From CAUPWF01 sp036656795 (GTDB taxonomy: Bacteria > Bacillota > Clostridia > Lachnospirales > Lachnospiraceae): a stretch of 64,000 nt of DNA. Made by a program: the position numbers and the translations under genes. Of the stretch, positions 44,488-52,119 are shown piece by piece (within the stretch, counting starts at the first letter, position 1; each line of letters begins with the position of its first letter). The notes under the pieces were generated by a model. That model did no database searches. It was not told where the DNA came from and was given only the letters and a program-made list of their open reading frames with translations. Where the stretch lies: positions 1-64,000 of the forward strand of contig JAVXHR010000005.1 in the NCBI GenBank assembly GCA_036656795.1, read 5' to 3'.

Positions 44488-45395
44488 ATTTAAAACAATT
44501 AGAGGCATTTGTGCAGGTAGCTGATAGTGGGAGCTTTTCAAAAGCGGCGAAAGAATTGTATCTGACGCAACCAACTATTAGTGCTCATATTGCTTCTTTG
44601 GAAAAAGAGTTAAATGCACGCTTGTTTGTTCGAAATACAAAAGAAGTAAATCTATCTCAAGATGGAGATAAGTTGTATGAGTATGCCCGAGCGATGATAG
44701 ATATGGAGAAGAAAATCGAACAAGTTTTTTCTCTGGAGAAAGAACAGAGTTCACAGTATATTACAATTGCTGCTTCTACTATACCTGCGCAGTATTTGCT
44801 TCCAAGAATATTGGCGAGGTTTAATGAAAAATATCCAATGGAACAATTTAAAGTAATGGAGATGGACAGTAGTCGGGTGGTAGAGCATGTGGTTGCAAAT
44901 TCTATAGACGTAGGATTTACAGGGACAATGTTAGAGAAAAAGCATTGTAAATATATTCCGTTTTATCATGATGAATTGGTGATAATCACACCCAATACTG
45001 AAAAATATCAAAAAATCAGGGAAGAACAAACAGATATTAACTGGTTGTGTGAAGAATCAATTCTGATGCGAGAAGAAGGGTCCGGAACCAGAAAAGAAGC
45101 TGAAAAGCAACTGAAAAAAAGTGGAATTAGTATGTCTATGCTTAATGTTGTTGCAAGTATAGAAAATCCGGAGACTATAAAAAAATCCGTTGCAAATGGA
45201 ATGGGAATCTCAGTCATCTCAAAGTTGGCTGCACAAGAAGAGATAGAGGGCGGCCGAATGTTGAGCTTTTCCCTACCAATAGTAGATGGTGGACGAAGTA
45301 TTAATGTTGTCTATAATCGCAATTATCAAATGTCACGATTGACAGAAAAATTTTTAAGAGTTGTAAAGGAAGTTTATCAGTATGATAAAAAATAG
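44484..45395 (+). CDS. Selenium metabolism-associated LysR-family regulator
   Basis: 303 residues: winged helix (MNLKQLEAFVQVADSGSFS; HTH about 18-38, QPTISAHIASLEKEL) and an effector-binding domain. Its ATG overlaps the stop of selB, so it is translated with the selenium genes. A family of LysR regulators with this neighbourhood is known in clostridia. The ligand and targets are unproven; selD-selA-selB or the prd genes are obvious candidates. Confidence 0.88.
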   Translation: MNLKQLEAFVQVADSGSFSKAAKELYLTQPTISAHIASLEKELNARLFVRNTKEVNLSQDGDKLYEYARAMIDMEKKIEQVFSLEKEQSSQYITIAASTIPAQYLLPRILARFNEKYPMEQFKVMEMDSSRVVEHVVANSIDVGFTGTMLEKKHCKYIPFYHDELVIITPNTEKYQKIREEQTDINWLCEESILMREEGSGTRKEAEKQLKKSGISMSMLNVVASIENPETIKKSVANGMGISVISKLAAQEEIEGGRMLSFSLPIVDGGRSINVVYNRNYQMSRLTEKFLRVVKEVYQYDKK

Positions 45396-45430
45396 TTAGC
45401 AATGGGTATAAATTATTGTGAAAATCAAAT

Positions 45431-45475
45431 ATAAAAGCGCCACTTATAGATAATACAAATAAGTGGCGCTTTTAT
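45431..45475 (+). terminator. Intrinsic terminator of the sel operon
   Basis: ataaaagcgccactta (45431-45446) and taagtggcgcttttat (45460-45475) form a perfect 16-bp stem with a 13-nt loop and a U-run in the 3' arm. Confidence 0.85.
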
Positions 45476-45549
45476 ATTGAAAGAAGCAATTAGACTATAG
45501 GAATGACAAGCATTATACTAATAAGTAGAAAGAATAAAGGAGTAGGACT

Positions 45550-46689
45550 ATGATATATATGGATAATGCAGCTACGACAATGCACAAACCAAAAGAAGTA
45601 ATTGCTGCAGTCGTAGAAGCTATGGAATCGATGGGAAATGCAGGACGTGGTGCGCATGCGGCATCGCTGGACGCATCTCGGATAATTTATAATACAAGAG
45701 AACAATTAAGTGATTTATTTGGAGCAAACAATCCAAAGCAAATTGCATTTACGTGCAATTCAACAGAAAGTTTAAATATTGCAATTAAAGGAACGTTATC
45801 AAAAGGTGATCATGTAATTACAACGATGTTAGAGCATAATTCAGTACTTCGGCCATTGTATGAGATGGAAAAGCAAGGGGTAGAGCTAACAATTGTGTCA
45901 AGTAATAAAAAAGGTGTTGTATCATATGAAGAAATAGAATCTGCGATACAATCCAATACAAAAGCAATTGTCTGTACGCATGGATCAAATCTAACGGGAA
46001 ATATTGTGGATATTCGGCATATAGGTAGGATTGCGAAACAATACAAGCTTCTTTTTATTGTAGATGCATCACAGACCGCAGGTGTGGTTCCTATTGATGT
46101 AAAAGAGATGAACATTGATATTCTATGCTTTACAGGGCATAAAGGATTATTGGGTCCACAAGGAACCGGTGGAATGTATGTACGTGAAGGAATAACAGTT
46201 GCACCACTAAAAAGTGGTGGCAGTGGGATATTAACATATAGCAAATCTCACCCAAGCGAGATGCCGACAGCATTAGAGGCCGGGACGTTAAATGGACATG
46301 GACTTGCAGGATTGCATGCGGCGTTAATGTACCTGAATACATATGGAATGGAAAAAATTCGCCAAATAGAACAGACATATATGTGGAAATTTTATAATGG
46401 AATTAAGGATATTCCAAATATTAAAATATATGGTGATTTTGAAACGAAAGAACGTTGTGCAATAGTGACATTAAATATTGGTGATTATGATTCTTCTGAA
46501 GTGAGTGATGAACTTCTTACATTATATGAAATATCTACGCGACCGGGAGCACACTGTGCGCCACTTATGCATGAGGCTTTGGGAACAGTAGAACAAGGGG
46601 CAGTAAGGTTCAGCTTTTCACATTACAACACAGAAGAAGAAATCAATATTGCGATTCAAGCAATTAAAGAATTATCCGTTGAAGAATAG
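45550..46689 (+). CDS. Cysteine desulfurase / selenocysteine lyase-like aminotransferase
   Basis: 379-residue class V aminotransferase. MDNAATTMHKP at the start, PLP lysine K198 in FTGHKGLLGPQG, and active-site C336 in RPGAHCAPLMHEALGT. The short Cys loop places it with the EF2568-like subfamily found near yedE/yedF rather than with IscS/NifS. It probably liberates S or Se from cysteine or selenocysteine as a persulfide/perselenide for the neighbouring carriers. It starts a new transcript with yedE, the tusA-like gene and the DUF3343 gene. Confidence 0.85.
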   Translation: MIYMDNAATTMHKPKEVIAAVVEAMESMGNAGRGAHAASLDASRIIYNTREQLSDLFGANNPKQIAFTCNSTESLNIAIKGTLSKGDHVITTMLEHNSVLRPLYEMEKQGVELTIVSSNKKGVVSYEEIESAIQSNTKAIVCTHGSNLTGNIVDIRHIGRIAKQYKLLFIVDASQTAGVVPIDVKEMNIDILCFTGHKGLLGPQGTGGMYVREGITVAPLKSGGSGILTYSKSHPSEMPTALEAGTLNGHGLAGLHAALMYLNTYGMEKIRQIEQTYMWKFYNGIKDIPNIKIYGDFETKERCAIVTLNIGDYDSSEVSDELLTLYEISTRPGAHCAPLMHEALGTVEQGAVRFSFSHYNTEEEINIAIQAIKELSVEE

Positions 46690-46718
46690 ACGGATGAGAG
46701 AAAGAGGAGGATACACAC

Positions 46719-47774
46719 GTGAATTTATCAGATTCAAAGAAAAAATTGGCATTAGCAGGTGTAGTATGTGGCTTGGTAGCGGCGGCATTGGCATACTTTG
46801 GAAATCCAGCTAATATGGCAATCTGTATCGCATGTTTTGTGCGTGATACAGCAGGAGCATTGGGAATGCATCAGGCAGCGGTTGTGCAGTATGCAAGACC
46901 TGAGATTGTCGGTATTGTATTGGGTGCATTTTTGATTTCAATTGCTACAAAGGAATACCGATCTACGGGTGGTTCTTCACCGATGACACGGTTTGTACTC
47001 GGCATGGTTATCATGATTGGTTCTTTGGTCTTTTTGGGATGCCCATTACGCATGGTAATTCGTATGTCAGCAGGAGATTTAAATGCATATGTAGCATTGA
47101 TTGGATTTGTAGCAGGAATTGCAACCGGAGCATATGCCCTGAAAAAAGGATTTAGTTTAGGAAGAGCGCATGAAACGAATGCAATGAGTGGAGCTATTTT
47201 ATCAGCAATGATGGTAGTAATCTTAGCATTAGCGGTGGGAACTACATTATTAATTAGCAGTAAAGAAGGTCCTGGAAGTATGCATGCGCCAATTATCATA
47301 GCATTGATTGGTGGATTGATATTTGGAGCATTTGCACAGAAATCAAGAATGTGTTTTGCAGGAAGTATTCGTGACGTGATTCTCATGAAAAATTTTGATC
47401 TACTTACTGTTATTGCTGGGTTATTTGTAGTGATGCTTATCTATAATATTGCAACAGGCAATTTCCATGCAAGCTTTGTTGGACAACCAATTGCACATAC
47501 AGAACATATCTGGAATATCTTGGGAATGTATGCGGTTGGATTGGCGGCAGTGTTGGCTGGAGGATGTCCACTTCGCCAATTGGTACTTGCGGGGCAAGGT
47601 TCCTCAGATGCGGGAGTAACGGTGCTCGGTTTATTTGCAGGAGCCGCGGTTTGCCATAATTTCGGACTTGCTTCTAGTGGAGAAGGCACGACGCCTGCAG
47701 GACGTATTGCATGTATCCTATGTATTTTAGTGTTGCTTGTAATTGCGTTTGTAGGGAACAAAAGAAAATCATAG
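46719..47774 (+). CDS. yedE: YedE/YeeE-family putative selenium transporter
   Basis: 351 residues starting at GTG with AGAGGAGG upstream. About nine to ten membrane helices form two halves, each with a conserved cysteine motif (FLGCPLRMVIR and LAGGCPLRQLVLAGQG) and SRMCFAGSIRD. The related YeeE moves thiosulfate through Cys relays. YedE proteins with this context are presumed to import a selenium species. The cysteines are as expected. Confidence 0.88.
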   Translation: MNLSDSKKKLALAGVVCGLVAAALAYFGNPANMAICIACFVRDTAGALGMHQAAVVQYARPEIVGIVLGAFLISIATKEYRSTGGSSPMTRFVLGMVIMIGSLVFLGCPLRMVIRMSAGDLNAYVALIGFVAGIATGAYALKKGFSLGRAHETNAMSGAILSAMMVVILALAVGTTLLISSKEGPGSMHAPIIIALIGGLIFGAFAQKSRMCFAGSIRDVILMKNFDLLTVIAGLFVVMLIYNIATGNFHASFVGQPIAHTEHIWNILGMYAVGLAAVLAGGCPLRQLVLAGQGSSDAGVTVLGLFAGAAVCHNFGLASSGEGTTPAGRIACILCILVLLVIAFVGNKRKS

Positions 47775-47832
47775 ATGACAAGTGTAGATTTTGCATAAAG
47801 AATATGCTATTCTAGGAAAGAAGGTAAATAAC

Positions 47833-48036
47833 ATGAAAGAAGTAGATGCAAGAGGTCTTTCTTGCCCAGAGCCACTTATGATGACTGCTGCGATACTGAA
47901 AGAAACGAAAGAACCGGTTAAAGTATTGGTGTCAGAACCACATCAGAAGACCAATATAGAAAAGTACGCAAAAGATCATGGGAAAAAGGCTGTAACGATA
48001 GAAAAGGACTCGGAATTCGAAATTGTGATAGAATAA
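47833..48036 (+). CDS. TusA-like sulfur/selenium carrier protein
   Basis: 67 residues; start at the ATG at 47833. The signature ARGLSCPEPLMM holds the carrier Cys of the SirA/TusA/YeeD family. It lies between yedE and a DUF3343 gene with 1-nt spacing downstream, so it probably accepts S or Se from the YedE channel or the desulfurase. Confidence 0.87.
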   Translation: MKEVDARGLSCPEPLMMTAAILKETKEPVKVLVSEPHQKTNIEKYAKDHGKKAVTIEKDSEFEIVIE

Positions 48037-48037
48037 T

Positions 48038-48274
48038 ATGAAAAGAAAAGAATTAAAGTTAGTGATTACATTTCATACAACGGCAGATGCAATGCATATG
48101 GAAAAATCTTGTAAAGAACATAAAGTGGCAGGTCGTCTGATTCCGGTTCCAAGGGCGATTTCAGCGGGGTGTGGTTTATCTTGGTGTGCAGAATTGGCAG
48201 AGCGGGAGAATCTTTGCAGCATGATGCAATTGGTAGGGATTGAAGAGGAAGACATGCATGAATGCTTGGTATAA
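48038..48274 (+). CDS. DUF3343-family small protein
   Basis: 78 residues; similar to the DUF3343 family that recurs with yedE and tusA-like genes. It starts with LVITFHTTADAMHMEK and contains C-G-L-S-W-C (CGLSWC), a pair of cysteines three apart suited to carrying a persulfide or perselenide. Function unproven. Confidence 0.78.
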   Translation: MKRKELKLVITFHTTADAMHMEKSCKEHKVAGRLIPVPRAISAGCGLSWCAELAERENLCSMMQLVGIEEEDMHECLV

Positions 48275-48276
48275 CA

Positions 48277-48324
48277 ATATAAAATGGTGGTGTAACCTCT
48301 TTTGGTTACGCCACCATTTTATAT
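48277..48324. terminator. Bidirectional intrinsic terminator
   Basis: A 21-bp stem (48277-48297 with 48304-48324, one G-U pair), loop tctttt, lies between the DUF3343 gene and the convergent TetR gene. Confidence 0.9.
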
Positions 48325-48373
48325 CAAAAGCAAAGAGAAGTGCAGAATACTGTACCACAATGTATTTGTATAC

Positions 48374-48961
48374 CTATAGTCCTAGTTTGAACCGCTCTAG
48401 CAAATGTGGTAATAATAGGTCGCTATATTCTGAAAGAGAATATTTTCCTTTACACAATGCCCAATCATAGAGAAGTGCACGTTCAAACATGGCATAGATT
48501 TTGACGATTTCTTTTGCAGTGCTTGTATTTTTAAATTCACCACGTTCTAAAGCTTCTTCTACAATCTGCGTGACCCATGTAAAATAATATCGTTTGTTAT
48601 CTAAGAGAGAACGTTTATCTTTGGTAACTAATTGTGAGGAATAAAGTGATGCTAGCAACTGGATATCCACGCTTGTCTCTATCATATAGAAAAGCTCGTG
48701 ATTTAGAAACAGTAGTTTGTCATAAGCAGGTAGCTTGGGATCGACAATACCGGAGAGTTCTACATACTTTTCATCAAATAAGTAAGAAAGAGAGCTGAGT
48801 AATGAATCTTTTCCTTTAAAGTAATGATAAAATGTACCTTTTGAAGTTTTTGAAGCGGCAATGATGTCATCAACTGTAGTCTTATCGTATCCTTTTTTGT
48901 AGAATAGATTCCAAGCGGATTTTACAATTCTGCTTTTGGTTGATTGCCTTTTACGTGGCAT
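48374..48961 (-). CDS. TetR/AcrR-family transcriptional regulator
   Basis: 195 residues with an N-terminal HTH (TVDDIIAASKTSKGTFYHYF, about 27-46) and a helical C-terminal domain. The first residues are basic (MPRKRQSTKSRI). It lies downstream of prdF on the same strand but beyond prdF's terminator. No proof that it controls prd or selenium genes. Confidence 0.85.
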   Translation of the reverse strand: MPRKRQSTKSRIVKSAWNLFYKKGYDKTTVDDIIAASKTSKGTFYHYFKGKDSLLSSLSYLFDEKYVELSGIVDPKLPAYDKLLFLNHELFYMIETSVDIQLLASLYSSQLVTKDKRSLLDNKRYYFTWVTQIVEEALERGEFKNTSTAKEIVKIYAMFERALLYDWALCKGKYSLSEYSDLLLPHLLERFKLGL

Positions 48962-48994
48962 CGGAGATCACGTCCTTTTGTGAATTTCTATATA

Positions 48995-49026
48995 AATAAA
49001 AGCGGATTATACAATCCGCTTTTATT
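48995..49026 (-). terminator. Intrinsic terminator of prdF
   Basis: aataaaagcggatt (48995-49008) pairs with aatccgcttttatt (49013-49026): perfect 14-bp stem, 4-nt loop. Confidence 0.85.
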
Positions 49027-49059
49027 AGTTATGTTGTTAGATAGTTTAGATATGAAATC

Positions 49060-50088
49060 TTAACCTACTTGGAAACCATATTTTAATGGATCATCAGCAT
49101 CAATAACATATGTAGCTTCTCCAGTTACGTAAGCACTACCTGTAATTTGTGGAATAACAGCTTTAAAGTCACCAACTGTTGTTTCTTCTTTAATGACACC
49201 AGTAAAACGAGAACCGATAAAGCTTTCATATACGTATTTCTCGCCAACACCAATTTCACCTTTTGCATAAAGATAACCAAGTTTAGCACTTGTACCTGTA
49301 CCACATGGAGAACGGTCAGCCATTTTATCACCAAAGATTACAACGTTTCTCATATCACAACCAGGAGTTGTTGTTGGACAATATAATTCGGATAAATCAC
49401 AAGTTGTAATGTCTAATGTAGGATGTTGAATTTCAACTTCTTTATTAACGTTTTCCATTAATTTCATACCGAAATCAGTAAGTGCAGGAATTGTCTTAGG
49501 CTCTACATTCATTCCGAGTTGTGTGATATCACATAAAGCGAAGAAACTTCCACCAAAAGAAATGTCATATTTAATTTCTTTTCCATCAATTACTGTAGTA
49601 AGGTTTTCTTTATAAAGAAATGCAGGAACGTTTGTCAATGTTACACTTACTACTTTGCCATTCTTTACTTCTGCTTTTGTACGAATGATTCCGGCAGGAG
49701 CTTCAAGAACTACTTCTGTGTAAGGCTCAACAGCAGGAACAAGACCGGACTCAATAATTGCAGTTACAGAACCGATTGTTCCGTGTCCACACATGTTTAA
49801 GTATTCGCCAGTATCCATAAAGTACACACCAAAATCAGCTTCCTTACTTACTGGTTCTGTAATGTAGGCACCGAACATATCATGATGTCCACGAGGCTCG
49901 AACATAAGAGCTTGACGGTATTTGTCATGATTTTTTGCAAGGTCATGTTTACGTTCGATCATAGTATCACCTTTTAACTCTGGAAAACCTGAGAAGATAA
50001 CACGTGTAAACTCACCTACTGTGTGTGTGTCGATTACTTTGAAGGATGCTTCAAAAGCATCTTTGTTGATTTTTGGATTGATTTCCAT
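49060..50088 (-). CDS. prdF: Proline racemase
   Basis: 342 residues. Both catalytic cysteines are present: C100 in NMCGHGTIGS and C262 in RSPCGTGTSA, the signature of a true proline racemase rather than an epimerase lacking one. It makes D-proline, the substrate of proline reductase, from L-proline. It is divergent from the tRNA-Sec and prd genes and has its own promoter with a long leader. AAGGAGG lies 7 nt before the ATG. Confidence 0.95.
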   Translation of the reverse strand: MEINPKINKDAFEASFKVIDTHTVGEFTRVIFSGFPELKGDTMIERKHDLAKNHDKYRQALMFEPRGHHDMFGAYITEPVSKEADFGVYFMDTGEYLNMCGHGTIGSVTAIIESGLVPAVEPYTEVVLEAPAGIIRTKAEVKNGKVVSVTLTNVPAFLYKENLTTVIDGKEIKYDISFGGSFFALCDITQLGMNVEPKTIPALTDFGMKLMENVNKEVEIQHPTLDITTCDLSELYCPTTTPGCDMRNVVIFGDKMADRSPCGTGTSAKLGYLYAKGEIGVGEKYVYESFIGSRFTGVIKEETTVGDFKAVIPQITGSAYVTGEATYVIDADDPLKYGFQVG

Positions 50089-50254
50089 ATCAATACCTCC
50101 TTATAATTGTTTGTTCCTATAGACGCTATCTATAGATGTTTATTAAAGCAACTCGAAAACCCTATGCTTTCGAGGTGTCTTTCCACATTCAAAACGCCAA
50201 TTGTGACAAAAAAATAACGAGTAGACCACGTTCTAGTATCAAGTTCAGTTTCTA
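50089..50254 (-). promoter_or_regulatory. Long 5' leader of prdF
   Basis: From the predicted promoter the untranslated leader is about 165 nt. It contains two small inverted repeats: ctcgaaa/tttcgag (around 50152-50175) and ctatag/ctatag (around 50115-50135). No known riboswitch class is evident to me. Confidence 0.4.
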
Positions 50255-50260
50255 TAATTT

Positions 50261-50289
50261 ATTATGTCCTAAATTACTTGAAAAGTCAA
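50261..50289 (-). promoter_or_regulatory. Promoter of prdF
   Basis: Minus strand: TTGACT (50289-50284), 17-bp spacer, CATAAT (50266-50261). Confidence 0.65.
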
Positions 50290-50336
50290 TGATAATTTGA
50301 TAAAATAAAATTAATCTAAAAACTAGTAAAACCATC

Positions 50337-50365
50337 TTGAAATATGACAAAACATGTGTTACAGT
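50337..50365 (+). promoter_or_regulatory. Promoter of tRNA-Sec
   Basis: TTGAAA (50337-50342), 17-bp spacer, TACAGT (50360-50365), start expected about 15-18 nt before the mature tRNA. Confidence 0.7.
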
Positions 50366-50388
50366 GAAGGGGCATGAGAAGTCAGCCT

Positions 50389-50486
50389 GGGGGTAGATGG
50401 GTAACTGGTGTGCCTCCTAGTCTTCAAAACTAGTGTTGGGCGTTAGTAGCGTCCTGGGTGGGTTCGATTCCCACATACCTCCGCCA
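50389..50486 (+). tRNA. selC: tRNA-Sec (anticodon UCA)
   Basis: 98 nt including an encoded CCA. Anticodon TCA in ctagtctTCAaaactag, a long variable arm (ttgggcgttagtagcgtccc-like stem region), T-arm gtgggttcgattcccac, and a long acceptor stem gggggtag/atacctcc closed by G73 with one weak pair at its base. The size, the UCA anticodon and the extended acceptor-T helix are specific for selenocysteine tRNA. It sits inside the prd locus, about 150 nt upstream of prdC. Confidence 0.93.
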
Positions 50487-50633
50487 AATGTTAAAAAATA
50501 GACTAGGATTTTATGATTATAAATATTGCATTAAGTATAGAAGAAAACTATAAGTGAAGATTATGAAAAAAATAAGCAAGCGGAGAGGGACTCAGCTTTT
50601 AACTTATTAATAAAATAAAAAGGAGAACGTGTC

Positions 50634-51950
50634 ATGGATAATTTACAGATTTTATTAAGACAACATGTAGGTGCACCTTGCGAAGCGATTGTCAAAGCTG
50701 GCGATAAAGTAGCAAAAGGAACATTGATTGCTACACCAACAGGGCTTGGTGCCAATATCTTTTCAGGAGTATATGGTGTTGTTGAAGAGGTAAGAGAAGA
50801 CAGAATTATAATTAAAGCAGATGCAGAACAAAAAGAAGAGTTTATTCCTATAGAAGAAGGAAGCAAGCTTGATATGGTAAAGGCAGCCGGAATTGTTGGA
50901 ATGGGCGGCGCAGGTTTTCCAACCGGTGTTAAACTTGGAACAGACCTTAATGGTGGTTACATACTAATTAACGCAGCTGAATGTGAACCGGGACTTCGTC
51001 ATAATATTCTTCAAATCGAAGAGGAGTGCGACAAGATTGTTCGCGGTGTTAAATATGCAATGGAGATATCCAATGCGGCAAAGGCAATCTTTGCAATTAA
51101 AAAGAAGAATACAAAAGCAGTTCAGATCTTAAAAGAAGCAATTAAAGGGGAATCTGCTATTTCCATTTTCTTATTACCAGATATTTACCCAATGGGTGAA
51201 GAGCGTGCGGTGGTTAGGGAATGCTTAGGTATTGAATTGGATCCAACTCAATTACCATCAGCAGCTAATGCAGTGGTTTTGAACAGCGAGACGATTTCAA
51301 GAATTACAGAGGCGATTGAGGATAGAAAACCTTGCTTTAGCAAGAATGTTACAGTGCGTGGCAAGATAGTTGGTGGAAATGAAGAACACGTGTTTATGGA
51401 CGTTCCTGTAGGAACAAGCGTAGGTGATTTAATAGAACGCGCAGGCGGAATTGATGGGGAATACGGCGAGATTATCATGGGCGGAGCATTCACAGGAAAA
51501 TCTACAACAGTGGAAGCACCGATTACCAAGACAACAGGTGGTATACTTGTGACTTTGGAATTCATGGACTTACATGGAGCACCAGTTGGATTACTGGTAT
51601 GTGCTTGTGGTGGAGACGAAACTCGTATGAGAGAACTATGTGCAAAGATGAATGGAAAAGTTGTTTCTGTAGCAAGATGTAAACAAGCAGCAGAGATGAA
51701 AAATGGCTCGTTGAAATGCGAGAGACCTGGAAATTGTCCGGGACAAGTACAAAACAGCATACAATTTAGAAAAGATAAATGCGAATATATTATTATAGGA
51801 AACTGTTCTGATTGTTCGAACACCGTTATGGGATCTGCACCAAAGATGGGACTGAAAGTATTCCATCAGACAGATCATGTAATGAGAACAATTGGACATC
51901 CGTTATACAGACATTTGACAGTGTCAAAGAAAGTTGATCAAGATATCTAA
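50634..51950 (+). CDS. prdC: Proline reductase-associated electron transfer protein PrdC (RnfC-like)
   Basis: 438 residues similar to RnfC-type proteins: N-terminal barrel-sandwich part (HVGAPCEAIVKAGDKVAKG), glycine-rich NADH/flavin motif GMGGAGFPTGVKL, and C-terminal cysteines CERPGNCPGQ and GNCSDCSNTVMGS. PrdC is thought to pass electrons from NADH (or the Rnf complex) to proline reductase. Some homologues contain selenocysteine; here the frame is uninterrupted and cysteines are encoded. AAAAGGAG precedes the ATG. Confidence 0.93.
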   Translation: MDNLQILLRQHVGAPCEAIVKAGDKVAKGTLIATPTGLGANIFSGVYGVVEEVREDRIIIKADAEQKEEFIPIEEGSKLDMVKAAGIVGMGGAGFPTGVKLGTDLNGGYILINAAECEPGLRHNILQIEEECDKIVRGVKYAMEISNAAKAIFAIKKKNTKAVQILKEAIKGESAISIFLLPDIYPMGEERAVVRECLGIELDPTQLPSAANAVVLNSETISRITEAIEDRKPCFSKNVTVRGKIVGGNEEHVFMDVPVGTSVGDLIERAGGIDGEYGEIIMGGAFTGKSTTVEAPITKTTGGILVTLEFMDLHGAPVGLLVCACGGDETRMRELCAKMNGKVVSVARCKQAAEMKNGSLKCERPGNCPGQVQNSIQFRKDKCEYIIIGNCSDCSNTVMGSAPKMGLKVFHQTDHVMRTIGHPLYRHLTVSKKVDQDI

Positions 51951-52119
51951 ATAAGGGTATCAATTTACGGTATTACTATCACACGCACAATATATAAGGG
52001 CAAGGAACCCCCGATTTTTTTGCCTACCCTTTACATTAAGCGGACATACATATATGCGGGTGATTGTATATATAATCTTGGGGGAACCCAAAACAAAACA
52101 TATAAGGAGGGAAATTAAT
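51951..52119 (+). promoter_or_regulatory. prdC-prdA intergenic leader
   Basis: 169 nt without a gene. aagggta (51953-51959) can pair with taccctt (52025-52031), which also competes with aaggg at about 51999. A short hairpin ttggg-ggaa-cccaa lies just before the ribosome binding site of prdA (AAGGAGGG). A weak promoter-like TTTACG/CACAAT pair is present. Regulatory or processing role likely but unproven. Confidence 0.35.

Noticed and set aside
50563..50610. 15-codon ORF (MKKISKRRGTQLLTY) between tRNA-Sec and prdC as leader peptide
   Set aside because: Only a weak ribosome binding site (agtgaag), no repeated regulatory codons and no attenuator hairpin follows.
51731..51830. Selenocysteine codon in prdC
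   Set aside because: The frame has no internal UGA; the candidate positions are encoded as Cys.
50487..52119. Sigma-54 promoters and PrdR-type enhancer control of prd genes
   Set aside because: Proline reductase operons elsewhere can be sigma-54 dependent, but I found no clear GG-N10-GC element in the prd upstream regions and no sigma-54 activator gene in the window.
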